Source of the DNA: Polytrichum commune
Lineage: Eukaryota; Streptophyta; Polytrichopsida; Polytrichales; Polytrichaceae
Direction: 5' to 3'
DNA length: 64,000 bases
Assembly (NCBI GenBank): GCA_950295325.1
Contig: OX485808.1
Location: 21,408,527-21,472,526, forward strand
The position numbers and the translations under genes are program-made. Below, piece after piece: positions 22,901 through 34,947 of this stretch (its first letter is position 1; every line of letters starts with the position of its first letter). The notes beneath the pieces are model-generated. The model worked only from the letters and a program-made list of their open reading frames with translations, was not told the origin of the DNA and made no database searches.

Positions 22901-24346
22901 GAGAGAGATTAACATGTTGGCCATAAACTTGCAGCTCGGCTGGTGCTTCTGCCCGAGCTGTTGATGATGATCACCATTTTCTGCCGGGAAATTGAGACAA
23001 GCGTAAGGATCTGCGACATGATGATGTGATTTTGCTGCACCACTCGAGATGCAACCCAAACCTCGTGATGAATTGGTATCAGGTGAAGAATGAGAGCTTC
23101 TCGAAGTATCATGTCCTGAAGACGAAGCAGAAGTGGATTCATTGATGGCAGTACTCGAGGTGTGCAATTCAGACAGATCTGATTTCTTCTCATCTGCTTC
23201 AGAAAGAGAGGGATTCTTCACAGATGACAAGGTTAATGACCTTGTGAGGGATTTTCTGCGGGAAGATGAAGAAGAAGGATGAGGTCGGCAACCACCTCTG
23301 TTCAATTTCTCTGAATGATGAACCCGTGGAGATCTTACACCAGGAGAAGTACTACCACCCTCAAAGTGAAAGCACTTTCGGATATGAGGACGGTTCCTCC
23401 GCAAAGCCGCAATCTTTTTGCTCAATCTTGCTTTTAATCTCTCTGCAACTTCGCTCTCCTGTGAATTAGTGACATCCAAGTATTCAATCCTCCCCTCCTC
23501 CTCACCGCTCATATTACCTGCATCCCTTGAATCTCTCCTACTAACCCTCCCTGCAGAACTGAATTGTTGTTTACTGGGCCACCCCAGTAGTTTCTTCAAC
23601 TTCTTCGGTGCGTGGAGTTTCCTTGGATCTCTTGGCTTGCCGGAGCTTTCATAAGCTTCGACAGATTCAGCTGGCCGGGGGTATTGCAGATAGAATCCAT
23701 CTTCTGGTCGTCTTCCAGGGGGAAGTGGCAGCGGCTCATCTCTTTCATCATCCTTTGCTACTTCTAGTTGCAACAAATCGTCCATTGCATGTGATTTGTT
23801 TACCGGAGGCAAAATCACCGGAGGTAACTCCACTAAGTCGGTCAAAGTTGCAGAAGCATTTCTCCGACCGGAAGCGCAATTATTAACTTCCATAACTGCA
23901 GGGTTGAATCTGGTACTAACCGGTCGTTCGGATCCAAAAAAATTCTGCTCGGCGAAGTCAAGTTCCCCATCCGAGCCATAAGACTGCGACCTGATGATTC
24001 CCTGGGGGGCAGGGTTCCTGACGAGCTTGTGTCCCCAACTCTGTTTGGAGGGTTTAGTGGGGGCCGCATCCACACTTGAGTTTGGGAAGAGAGGGCCAGA
24101 GAAACTCTGCAGATGAGATTGTTGTAAGATCCTTCGGCCGGGAGGCAGAGGTAGAGGGCTTTTGTCGACAGAGGAGGTTGAGGTTGAGGTTCTCTTTGAG
24201 ATGGAACAGGACTTCGGCAGGGGTTTAAGGGGTTTGCCTGGGGCGGATTCCCAGTTGAAGGCCACCATTGTAGGGACAGCTCCACAGTAATCTTCATCGA
24301 AAGATGCGGAGGACACTCTCGCCATTGAATGCCGGATCATGATCAT
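19966..24346 (-). CDS. DUF688-like plant protein, three coding exons (about 1048 aa)
   Basis: Coding exons 24346-21901, 21064-20697 and 20298-19966 join in phase at GT-AG sites to give one open frame ending in a TGA at 19966-19968. The start is preceded by a 3' splice site near 24365, so the 5' leader is spliced. Near residue 30 is VAFNWESAPGKP, resembling the PF05097 DUF688 hallmark (PFxWExxPGKPK). Two PLPPGR boxes (about residues 65 and 200) and one basic KLHAPKKLKKLLGWPSKQ block follow, and most of the remainder is Ser/Asn-rich and probably disordered. The C-terminus (SLVAQWESKAKGIGYPAS) looks folded. Family members are plant-specific and of unknown biochemical role; I infer none. The join at exon 2/3 gives DDAR-IVATL. 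Each of the introns is built from the same repeat family (separate entries). No premature stop is seen, so it looks functional. Confidence 0.75.
20286..20700 (-). mobile_element. MITE copy A coinciding with coding intron 2 of the DUF688-like gene
   Basis: The intron (20696-20299 on the - strand) starts GTAGGCAACTCTCCC and ends GGTGCTACAG, with exon 3 beginning ATAGTTGCCACCC. GGGTAGGCAACT and the inverted ATAGTTGCCACCC are the element's terminal repeats. The donor therefore lies inside one end, and the last ~13 bp of the other end form the first codons of exon 3. The interior matches copy D at 37680-38082 over most of its length (for example GGAGCAACATG and GTTTGCACTTTC). Confidence 0.8.
21065..21900 (-). 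mobile_element. MITE copy B coinciding with coding intron 1 of the DUF688-like gene
   Basis: The intron begins GTGACATCATAAACTCTCCCC, homologous from AACTCTCCC onward with intron 2 (AGAACAGTAAT, TTTCTAAA, GGAGCAACATGCT). It ends TATTACAG, followed by exon 2 beginning ATAATTGCTGCCCC, a diverged form of the ATAGTTGCCACCC end. It is about twice as long as copy A because of roughly 400 extra bases near the acceptor side. The donor-side inverted repeat is decayed. Confidence 0.7.
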
Positions 24347-24399
24347 GAGTAGTCAGCAATCCCCTGTTAGGAAAATAAAATGTCAGGAAATCTTCAGAA

Positions 24400-24890
24400 A
24401 ATTAGTCACAGAAAGCCACTTACTCATAATGAAATTCACAATTCCTGTATAATCAAGTCTCAGATCTGTTTGGAACCTGTATCACATCCTGATCAGTGAT
24501 TGGGAGTAAAGTATTCAATGCAAAATTTCGGGTGTCCAAATCAGAGCTAGACTTGCAACCCAGATGTTATCAAGAATTTTTGCAATTCCTGGACAATACA
24601 GTCTGAGATCAGAGCTCTTGAAATTCCTGTACAATTTGGTCTGTGGGACCTGTGCGGACGCTATGTCACATGCTGATCAGTGATTGCGTCTTAAGTTTCC
24701 GGAAAAAAAAGAAAAAGAGATTGGGTTTGAAAAACTTGCAAAAACCCAGAAGTTATCAAGAATTTTGTAATTCCTTAACAATTCGATCTGAGATCAGAGC
24801 ACTTGCATTCCTTTACAATTTAGTTTTGAGACCTGTTCGGAACCTGCTGATGTATCACATGCTGATCAGTAATTGCGAGCCTATAAGAAT
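24400..24890. repeat. ~180-190-bp tandem repeat, about 2.7 copies
   Basis: The word TGATCAGT(G/A)ATTG recurs at about 24490, 24672 and 24863, with matching blocks between (ATCAAGAATTTT, CAATTCCT, GATCAGAGC). It lies in the probable leader intron of the DUF688-like gene. Confidence 0.75.
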
Positions 24891-25852
24891 CCAAATCAAG
24901 AAATTTGGTTTCGAAATCAGCCATCCAGATGGCTATCAGGTATCGTCAGCAAGGATAGACTCATGTACAGCAGGTGCATCCACTTTACGGAGATAGTAAT
25001 CTTGAAGACTAAATAGAAACCTCCATATATGCTCGGTGAGTTCACTGCACATTAGGATGTAGGGCTTTGCTTCTCTTTCTAATTTCGAAGTTGCAAAACT
25101 TCTTAAATCTGTCGCAGCAAAGCAGATTGGCATAACAAATGCCAACAAGAATCTGTATAATTTCAGGAAGAGATTTAACTTGCGCCTAATTCTCACCTAA
25201 TTCGTGGACGAATTAGGTGCAACTTGCGCAATTATAAGCTGGCACAAAACATCCCTCCATCTTAACAATATAGTGAAGGAAGATGGGAAGTTGGAAGTAA
25301 ACTCACAAGTACCGACACCGTAATTGTATAACAAAACCTCGCACAGTACCTGATGGACGAGCTCGGCATCCAAAGAAAAGTGCGAATTGGGCAGGATCAC
25401 TCTACTTTCTACACAACGGACAACATCTGCTTTCAATTCCTGAGTTAAAAGTGGATCACGAGCGATCGGCACAAAGAACAGGTTAACTCGTGTAATGTTT
25501 TATGCAACACAGTTTCGAGAAAGCAGTGATCTCCTGGTCGAAGCCATACCAATAATTCTCGAAACAAAATCATATCATTCAGCGGCACATAAAGCTCCAA
25601 TGCATCACAACTCAGCTTCTCAGATTTATAGCTACCCTCTTGCTTTGAATGCAGAACCCACAGAGGTGAAGCTATGGAAAAAGTGAATGCTGAAAATGAC
25701 AGGGTTTAGGTGGACGTGAACTGCGAGCTAACTCTTCCATATCTCTTCATGATGTAGACACAACACGAAAAAAAACATTGAATTACACATACAAAATGGC
25801 GAAGTGAAAAAAAGTAGTTACTGGAGAAGAGGTTCACTTACAATGCACTTGC

Positions 25853-25897
25853 CGTCTACACGAGCAACACGCCAGTCATCTCCGAACTGCGAAATGG
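25853..25897 (-). other. Candidate 45-base microexon
   Basis: Bounded by a polypyrimidine-like TTTCGCAG acceptor and a GTAAGT donor on the - strand. Its length is a multiple of three and one frame is open (FGDDWRVARVDGKCI), so it could be coding in a short gene or an alternative N-terminus. I do not recognise the peptide; a leader exon is the simpler reading. Confidence 0.4.
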
Positions 25898-26361
25898 AGA
25901 GGAACGACTCAAATTGGGCAACAATTAAGCACATTGAGAACTAAGCACCTTGCCACAATCCAAAAAGCAAAAGCACACACATTTTACGGCTCTTCAACGA
26001 TTCTAAAAGCTGAAGCTTACCTGGATGATACAGCAATTCTATGCTGCCATGGGAATCCCTTATCCTATTAGACAATTAGTCTGTTACACAACTACAACTC
26101 CTTCTCTTGGACAAAAGATCGCCACGACAAGTTGAAGCTAGTGATGATATATGGTGAGGACGATCTGTTCACTTCTTCCGGACTAATGAATTAAGTAGGT
26201 CTCTTCTTAATATACACCAAATTCTTGTGCAGACTCCCAGCTAACCGAGATTCTCCATTAGGTTAAACCCCCCTCAGGATGCTTCCAAGCACCGGCTCAA
26301 CATCTCCGAATGACCCAATTGGTACCTCATAACCTCAACCCATGGCCATGCAGACACCTAA

Positions 26362-27100
26362 ATTAGGAATCCACCGCAGACATGAAAGAAACAACAAGGG
26401 GGATCTGTACAGATTCCTGTGAAGCAAATAGGTAGCAGCAATAGCACCCATCCCTCCTCCTCTGTGACAACCTATGTCAAAAGAAATCTTCTTCTTCTTT
26501 TTTGCTCCTAGTATACGAGTTCCTTCCCGAACCTGAAACTCTAGCAGTTGTCCGAGTACAACTTTGCCTTCCGGAGGAAAGGAGAAGTGAAAGATTTCTT
26601 AATCCTTTGTAACGCTGCAAATTCCTCTTGTGCATTAGCCTTGCTGTTTTGAGGAAATGTGACCCCTTTTGCTTGAAAGAAAACATAGACTCCAAAACCT
26701 CCTTTCCAGGCAACTTATAAGCTAATTAGGACACTGCAGACACGAAAGGAACATAATTAGGAGGATCACTAGAGATTACTGTGACGCAATTAGCAGCAAT
26801 AGCACCCATCCCTCCCTCCTACTCTGTGAATAGCTAAATATGTCAAAAGGAAACCTCTATTTGTTTTTTGTTTTCGTTTCCTGTGGGAAATCCCTCCCAG
26901 AACCTGGCACTCTCAGATTCACTTACTCGAGTGCAACTTAAATTGCCTCCGACTAGAGGAAAGGATCATGTCAAGTGAAAGATTTTTTCAATCCTTTGTG
27001 GCACTGCAGTTCATTCCTCCTCTCATGAAATTTAACTTGGATGTTTCGAGGACAATTGGACACCCTTTTGCTCGAAGGAAACACAGACTTCGATTCCTGA
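26362..27100. repeat. Direct duplication of ~340 bp upstream of the DUF688-like gene
   Basis: Two diverged copies, about 26362-26700 and 26729-27100, share GCAGCAATAGCACCCATCCC, a GTGAAAGATTT block, AATCCTTTGT and CCCTTTTGCT. They lie just upstream of the candidate leader exons and may represent a duplicated promoter segment or a repeat remnant. Confidence 0.75.
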
Positions 27101-27400
27101 TGAGAGGCCACCAACCGCAGGAGCGTGTCATGTCCCCCGCACCACCATGACTCGTTCTTCCTGCGATGGAATTGGCCACCGAACTGCCCACAGTGATGTC
27201 ACGGATCGATTGGCCCACCCCCAGTCCATCATATTGGGATCATATTGTGGGCGCCGCGGTGACGGTTGGGTTGCGCTAGTAGGATCGATCGGAGGCACCG
27301 GAAGCATGGAAGCAATTAGGAAACTAAGTCAAGTTAGAGCCATTAGGAGGATTGTTGCTGCCAACTTGACAGTGACGGCACCGGCGGAAAGTAAGTAGGT
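27101..27400. other. Spacer, no gene seen
   Basis: An 83-codon + frame here has no recognisable motif. Nothing else is supported. Confidence 0.4.
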
Positions 27401-27409
27401 AACTAAGTA

Positions 27410-28130
27410 AATTTGATGATCATTTCTACACTCATATGTGCACTTGGGTTGACTTTTTACCCATGCACATCAACAATACGTTTGGTGAAAATTACATCAC
27501 CAAAAACCTATATCTTTGTTTATTGGCTCTGCCATGTGGGACGAGACCTATGGGTGGTCTTTGAAATGGACCAAAGTTTGGTCGCCAATCATGACCGGTC
27601 ACATTATATGGTATTAGTAACTCGCTCTGCAAGTGGAGTCCAGTTGTAAGTGATTGTTGATGTAAAGTGGTCTCTAAAATGAGCCAAAGTTTGGTCTTGG
27701 TCAGATAGCCAACTAGATGCGGCCACGAGTGTAAGATAATACTAGGGCGAAGCACTCTTGTGACTAGCTACTTGTTCATCCAGACAGTAGCAACCACCGT
27801 TAACAAAAACAAATTCGTGTGTTTTTGTTATTGTGGTAGCAAATATTCAATATAGTGTGAAATAGTGTGGAATACGGTACACTAATACGTGCAACTAGGG
27901 TGACTCTTAACCCATGCATGTTCGTACCTTGGGTCAAAACAAGATCACCAAAACTTATGAATTTGTTCACTCATCCAAATAGCAATCACACCGTACTAAC
28001 AAAAACAATCTCTTGTATTCTGTAACTGTGAAAATAAATATTCAAAATAATATGGAATAGTGCACGTTGAAATCTGCAACTAAGTTGACCCACTCCAATC
28101 TATCAACAATCCACACTATTTCGAATACAG
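27410..28130. repeat. Diverged ~200-bp direct repeats
   Basis: Blocks with GGGTTGAC/GGGTGACT, CCATGCA and TCACCAAAA recur near 27447 and 27898. A second set (AGCAATCAC/AGCAACCAC, AACAAAAACAA, AATATTCAA, GGAATA) recurs near 27788 and 27984. The copies are strongly diverged and AT-rich. Confidence 0.55.
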
Positions 28131-29038
28131 CAACGACAACAACAACAACTAGAAAATTTTGTACATGAATATGGTTGCTATACAGATGAATAAACAAAGT
28201 TATAAATTTTTATAGTTCTGATTTTGAACATGCATGAGGCAGCCTATTTGTGAAGGGAACGTACCTATTCACAAAGGCAACCTAATTGCACATGGCAGTG
28301 TAGATTTTTCAAGAAAAGTTGTTGGATTAATGTGAAGAGATTTGTGATTTGTGATTCATGGGTCAATGGGCTGGACCTGGTCCTGCTGCATCGAACACTG
28401 CATTGGGGAGGGTACCTAACTTTTCAACTGTTCAACACATCAGCTCTCCTTCAATCTTGGCCTGTAATTTAAAGTCGGTTCGGTCCCCGACTACCAGGAG
28501 TTTCAAGGAGGCAAGTATATATAAGGAGGATATTCGTCATTTCGTCTCGTGATTTCGGTGGATTTGTGAATGCATACAGGATCCATGGAATAAAGGACGA
28601 GGGGTGATCTCATTCGCATCCTCCTCGGTTTCGACGATCCAAGGGTGGGGAGTGTGTGCATGCGGATCCGACACTTATCTCTTTCCGCCGCAAATCGATT
28701 CAATTTGTTTGTTTGTTTGTTTGTTGGGCAATGCCGTAAGCCTTTAGCCCGGGTAAAGTTTTATTACACCTTCCAACCACGGGAGGTGAAAACACTGTGG
28801 ATCTCATTGTTGTCGAGCCCAAGAAATGTGATTTTTAGTCAATAAAACCCTAGTACGCGGTCAAAGGTTTTGAATCAATCTAGTGAGTCACCCACAAACT
28901 TATATGGGATAAGTTTTTATGAAAGCCCCCCCCCCCCCCCCCCCCCTCCCTTCCCCTCCTGCATGCGGTAGGTGTTGTGATCTGAGATTGCCAAGTTACT
29001 CTTTAGTCACTCATCTTATTAGGTGTGACTGGTCCTTA
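28131..29038. other. Non-coding spacer with simple repeats
   Basis: Contains a GTTT microsatellite near 28706-28723 and a C homopolymer of about 20 bases near 28926-28946. No gene is recognised. Confidence 0.5.
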
Positions 29039-29259
29039 CTACACTATATATGGTATTTAGTGTCACTTACTATTTGGAGTTACATAATGTTATATCTTTT
29101 TTACTTTTGATGTACTTTTTTATCAAATAAAGTTAATGTTCTATAATGCCCAAGCAACCAATTTGACATTTGTTAGTATAATATGAGATATACAATAAAA
29201 AGATATTGCATTGCGTAATTCCAAATAGTAAGTGACACTAAATATTGTATTTAGTGTAG
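29039..29259. mobile_element. MITE family 2, copy 1
   Basis: Starts CTACACTA and ends TTTAGTGTAG. The inverted ends extend inward through TATTTAGTGTCACTTA and the TTTGGA(G/A)TTA segment, about 50 bp per arm, leaving a short AT-rich centre. Three more copies lie within the next 2.1 kb. Confidence 0.85.
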
Positions 29260-29695
29260 TTCCCTAGCCCTTAGGACATTAATCACACTAGCGGGAGTAT
29301 GTTTATGAGGTACAAAAAGAAAGAGACTTCATTGGATTTCACAAAGGAGCAAGGTCCTACCACATATGCTAGAGAGGTTTTAGGCTTGGAATTTAGGAAT
29401 AAAGGATCCAAAGAATACGGGTGATATTCTACTTTCAAATGCTACCTTGAGATCTCCAATCCCAGGGTTGGGAGCGTGTGGGGCCTCCTCATACCCAATG
29501 CTAACTATCTCTTTTGGTTGCAATTTTTTTTTTTTTTTTTTTCATTTTTTTCATTGGGCCCATGCCTTAAGGCAAGTCAACAAAACCCCCCATAGAATCT
29601 ACCCCCTTAAGTCATGGTTTTGTAGGAAATACATTGTCCACATTTCTTTGCATCTCAATTAAGTTAATAAGGAGCTCCATTGGGTAGTGAATTTA
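29260..29695. other. Spacer between MITEs
   Basis: Non-coding, with a T homopolymer of about 19 bases near 29525-29543. No gene is seen. Confidence 0.5.
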
Positions 29696-29907
29696 CTACA
29701 CTGTTATGGTATATAGTGTCACTTACTGTTTGGAGTTATGCAATGCTATAACTATTTATTAAGATTGTATTAAGCAAAGTCATTTATGTTCTATAATGTC
29801 CAAACAACTTATTCAACTTTTGTTAGTAAAATTAAACCTCAGAATAAGTAAGTTATTGTAATGTGTAATTCCAAATAGTAATGACACTAAATCCGATAAA
29901 TGGTGTA
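29696..29907. mobile_element. MITE family 2, copy 2
   Basis: Same plan as copy 1 (TATAGTGTCACTTACT and TTTGGAGTTA on the left; TAATTCCAAATAGTA on the right) but more diverged, including an altered right tip (TGGTGTA). Confidence 0.75.
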
Positions 29908-29935
29908 CTTGTTTGTACCTTGAGCAAGATGACAA

Positions 29936-30158
29936 CTACACTACATAAGATATTTAGTGTCGCTTATTATTCAAAATTACGCAATACTATACATTTTTAC
30001 TATTGATGTAATATTTTACCTAGTAAAGTTGCTATTGTTCCATGATGTCCAAACAACCAACTTGACAATTGTTGGTAAAATATGAGATAAACAATAATTA
30101 GATATAGCATTGCGTAATTCCAAATGATAAGTGATACTAAATATCATATTTAGTGTAG
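29936..30158. mobile_element. MITE family 2, copy 3
   Basis: Begins CTACACTACATAAGATATTT and ends TATTTAGTGTAG. The arms pair over about 50 bp and the centre aligns with copy 1 (CCAAACAACCAACTTGACA). Confidence 0.85.
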
Positions 30159-31068
30159 CTAAAGGTTCATCATTGTTTAGCTAAAATACCTATTGAGTTT
30201 TACTACAAAGTGAATTTATTTGTGAAGCTATTCGCCTACCTTGGGGGTTTTAAGTTGGCTCATGCCTCAAGGCAGGTCATCACATCCACTTTGTTTGTTT
30301 GTGATAAGTCGTTAGTCCTTAGCTTCAAACACTTTTCACACTAGCATAGTACATTTGTGTGACACAAAAAGAAATGAAATTTCATTGGTTATCGCACGGG
30401 GACACCTACCACACTATGGGAGAGCTTAATGATATTTTGGTGACTCATTATCCCTTTTCATGCATTTGATTCTAGCCCTGGCAATCTAGATGGCACAAAA
30501 AGGGCCAGCTTATGACAAAGATGAGATAATTTTGGACTTCCATGTAATATTGCCTAGAATCACAACAACCCCGAAGAAGGTTTGTTGATATTGCTTGACT
30601 TCAATTTGAGTGCAAAGTACTTGTTGAGCTAGGCTACCATCAAAGCCTCTTGGCTTGGGCACATGGTCTAGGCTTCCACAGCCTGGGCGGCTCTTGGAGG
30701 ACATGGGTTGCAATTATAAAAGGTAGAAAATCTAAATACAACAAAAGAGTATGGTAAAAGTAGATATTTTTATCATCATGTGAAACATGTGTAATGTCAT
30801 TATTGCGTTGAAGTAGAATATAAGCTACATTCTTATTGCAATTTACAATCTACGCAGTGGCCTACTTGGGCAACAACGTGGAATTAGCTGCATAATACCG
30901 CCAATCAACTAGTTGTCCAACCTCCTAGGCGGGCTGCCTACATTTGAAGCGGCACTCTTTAAACCATTTCACCTATCTACCTAATGCCATGAAGTTAGTG
31001 TGGCATGGACCTTTTTGAACTCCATTGCATAGTGAGGTTACTAGAACTTCGTGTTTGTACCTTATTAA
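30159..31068. other. Spacer, no gene seen
   Basis: No credible coding frame; small frames here lack any motif. Confidence 0.5.
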
Positions 31069-31297
31069 CTACACTAAATACGATATTTAGTGTTAAATAC
31101 TATTTGGAGTTGCACGTTGCTATATCTTTTTTATTATTGATGTATTTTTTTACTACGTAAAGTTATTAGTGTTCTATAATGTTCAAACAATCAATTTGAC
31201 ATTTGTTGGTAAAATGTGACATATATAGTAAATAGATACAACATTGTGTAAAATTTCCAAATAATAAGTGACACTACATACCAAATTTAATGTGGTA
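31069..31297. mobile_element. MITE family 2, copy 4
   Basis: Begins CTACACTAAATACGATATTT. The right arm is diverged (ACTACATACCAAATTTAATG). The centre matches copy 1 (CAATCAATTTGACATTTGTT). Confidence 0.8.
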
Positions 31298-34200
31298 TGG
31301 GCCCATACCATCTTGGCCCTTTTCACCTTTGCATGTGTAAATATGATACATGAATCTCCCCACCTTTCCAAAACGATGAAAACTAGTGTGGAATGGTGGG
31401 GAACGGCGGAGTGACAACCTCACTACCACCACGATGTCTATTGTATGTTAATGAGCAAGGTGGCTACAACTAGCCATAATTTAGTGAGTATCATTACAAC
31501 GTGATGTTATTAGTTGGGTAGTAGTTTCTCCTACCTTGAGGCATGAGCTAATCCATGACTTGAAGCTACAAAACCTCAACTTAACCCTCATCTTTATATA
31601 GTGATTGAACTATTGTAGTTGGTTCTCAATTGCTTTTACCTTTGGAGGCATGATCCAAGCATTCTAAAATAAGATTTGTTTTTAGGTCATCACATATTTG
31701 ATTTAAATTGGTGATTGATACGTGGTTGATACTTAACCCTTAATTGCCAAGAGGCCCAGATTGGGTCTCTCTATGCACAAAGACATGTAATCCCGGGGAG
31801 GGCACTCGCGAAAATTTATTAAACCATGTGAGAAAGAATGTAGGGTATTTTTTATTCATTTGTGATAAAATTTATACAACTCTTCGATATAATGAAGCGC
31901 CTCTTCAATTACAAAGTTGTGTGTATAAAAAAATAAGGGTACCATATAATGCATCAATTTATCTAATTCTTTCAATCTAAAATAGGTTTGGGAATAGTAG
32001 GTAGAGAAAAAAATATTGAGGCAGAGGTATATAATGCATTTTATGGTGGTCAATGAATGAAAAACTATCCATTTTCAATCCAAATTCCCGAATGAAAAAT
32101 TTGGATGACGAGGGTTTTGGTGTTCTTTGCTTTGTGCGTTGTATCTTTGATTTTTGCCTAGGGTTGCTTGCGCCAATGCAGCGCTGCTTGTGAGGCAAGA
32201 TTTGGTGTTGAAGTTCTTGACGTGCATTTTGTGGTTGTGTGCGGTTTTCGGAGTTCTAGTAGTAGAATCTTGTTTTCATTCGTTTTATTTTGGTGCTTCT
32301 CTCAAGTTTACTTGCTTCAAGTTTGTTTGATTTGAACATTGTTTGATGTATGTTTTGGAACAATAGGAGGTCCTAATAATGCTTCAAGTTTTTATGTTTT
32401 GGTACATTGTTTGATGTCTTCAATCTAGACATGGTTTATTGAATTTTCACTACAAACTTTCAAGAGTCCTATGAGTTGTCATTCATGGGGTCAAATATAA
32501 AAATTATAAGGAACATAGGGTACTAGAAACTAGTTCAGTTGCGACTTTATAAATACAAATAGGGTCATCTAAAATGACAAAATTTAGATTTATCTGTATT
32601 GATAGGGTGTAAAGAATTCCAATTTCTTAGATAAATAGCCCCATGATAAATACCCTTCCGTCGCAGATGGGTTATTAAATATATGTATGAGTGCCCTCCC
32701 CGGGCATGTAATTTAATTACATAATTCCATTTCAGGCAAAAAAATCCAAAATGTCACTATTTAAAATTAACTTACACTTCAACTTTGCTTCTCAAATTGG
32801 TAGAAGATCTTAAAGTTATTGATGATTTAAGTTGAAATACGTAGTATAGGTGTTTTTAGATGCAAATGTATACCTTGTATTCTGGTCAACAATGTCAAGT
32901 GCAAGTGTGTTTCTATATTATCCTTGACATAAAAAAATATTAAAACAAGACTCAAATCCATGGCTATATGAACTATGAGTTTTGAACTTGGTGAGGTATG
33001 TGTAAATTGTGTATATGCCCATGTATCTAGACATTGTGTGCTTTAGAAAGAAATTTATTTTTTACAAAAAATTGATGATTAACACCAACATGAATTTGAG
33101 CCATCGGCTCTACTTTGGTTAAGAGTCCCCTTGGTACAAAGTGAGGTTTACTACTTACCTTGCAGTAGGTGGGCCCTAGTTTAGGTAATATGAGTACTAT
33201 GAGAGTGTGTGGGGAGGTTATCCCTAGGGGGGAAGCATATGTATTGTTTGGTAGCATAAATGTTTGTTTATTAAGGCCAAAGCACACGAGGCATTTGATT
33301 GAGGGCTTGGGTATATGTAAGCTTTTGAGTTCTTCGAGACTATTTGTATGGATGGTGCCTCTGACTCTTGCGGTTATGACTTTGAGATGGTTGACTTGCC
33401 ATCCTTATGCTTGAATTGCTTCTGTTAAAGGGTTGTTGTATCATTGTATGGTGAGGTTGGGTATGAGGAAAATGGTCCACTTTGTTCAAATGCCACTCCA
33501 TTTATATTGATGATGTTTGGTTTAGGTTTGGCTAGATATGTACATTTTGAGGTGTTACATGTACATTTAGGGAACCATGGTGGTATGGTGTTGTCGTGGG
33601 GTGTGTTATTATTTGTTCAAGCATTGGTGAGCATGAGGTGTCTTGTATGTGTACATGATCTGAGTAGGTTGGTTTAGGACCATTATTGTGATGTTATGGG
33701 GTTTTTTTTACACCATTTAAGAGTCAACACATCCTAAGCCCTTACTAATTTTTTTGGCTCAATTCAATACATAATGGACTTACTAGTTTTTTTTTGTACC
33801 TTTATAAGCAAGGCTATAATAACATTAACATATTGAGTCTCATTATATAAATGAAGTCATTAATTGCAACTACCTAAAGTGAGGCATAGGCTAATCATTC
33901 CATTGGGCTTATACAACTTCAAATTAGTTCAAATACATTACAATTTAGTGATACAATACAGTTGCTCAACCTTAAGGCAAGATCAAGCATTTTAAATATA
34001 TAAGTTAAGTTCTTCATTTGTTTGAATTCATTATTACCAAAAAAAGTTGGCATGATGGGCCCAATGTGTAAGTAAATTGTTGTTTCATGCAAATGTGTGA
34101 GTTAAATATGCATTTGTTGTTAAATGTGCAATCACTTTAAATTCTACATACCAATGATCCTTATTTAAGGAGAGTTGTCTCTACAGCACTCAGGAAAAAA

Positions 34201-34561
34201 AGAGGATGTTTAATGTCTTTTTCTAATCAAGCCACATTCTTTAAGATTCCAACAATTTCACATAGTGCCAAGTAGCCAGCTCATTCAATTACACATAATT
34301 GACTTCAAACAAAACCCTTCTCTAGAAATTCAAACTTAATTATGTTTATAATTTGTTAATAAAAAATACCAACTGTGATGGACATAGTAGTGTATAGGGC
34401 TCTCTATTGGTAGTGTTCGGCATTGCAAATCAATAATTAAAATTTCATTCATTCCCCGCCAAATTTGCAGTAGTTTCAGCCACCTTATTTCCAATATTCT
34501 TTTATTTCGATAAGAGCAGGTGTAGATGCTTAACAATGTTATGTTCCCTCTCATTGACATT
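31298..34561. other. Long stretch without a recognised gene
   Basis: AT-rich DNA. The short frames on both strands have no motif and poor composition. No strong repeat was noticed apart from simple runs. Confidence 0.5.
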
Positions 34562-34620
34562 TAGTGTGTGTGTTTGTATTTAGTGTATCAAACACTAAAT
34601 ATCATAATTAGTGTACATAT
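34562..34620. repeat. Possible remnant of MITE family 2
   Basis: TATTTAGTGTA and the inverted ACACTAAATATC lie only a few bases apart, like two fused arm tips of MITE family 2. Confidence 0.5.
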
Positions 34621-34947
34621 GTTTAGATTCTTTGTCACAAAGCTTGAGAGGTAAAATTTCCATGTCTTATGTGTAGGGACTTTGTTCATAGGCTACTCCA
34701 TAAAGCCTGACTTAATTTTCCCTTTGTATATAGATACCCATTACAAGGAAGAAACCACACTCGATCCAATATTTTTGGGAAGGCTCATCCATTCTATCAA
34801 CTGAGCCTTCGGGATTTGTCGACACTTGTCCGTCTAATTAGCCAAAAATTAGGTCTGTTCATTGTGAAGGAGAATGGCAGTTAAGGAGAATGGCATCTCC
34901 TTTCGGCCCTTTAACAAATTTCAATTGGTCACTCGGGCTATCATCGC

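Larger units (their letters stand above)
24347..26080 (-). other. Probable spliced 5' leader of the DUF688-like gene
   Basis: A 3' splice site near 24365 precedes the start codon. Upstream, two candidate leader exons are visible on the - strand: one ending CATCCAG before GTAAGC near 26024, and a 45-base exon at 25897-25853 bounded by TTTCGCAG and GTAAGT. The stretch also holds a 91-codon frame (25472-25197) with no recognised motif. Assignment of these exons to this gene is inferred from strand and position. Confidence 0.45.

Noticed and set aside
23608-23886. + strand frames opposite the DUF688-like gene
   Set aside because: Antisense shadows of a long Ser-rich coding exon, with no independent motif.
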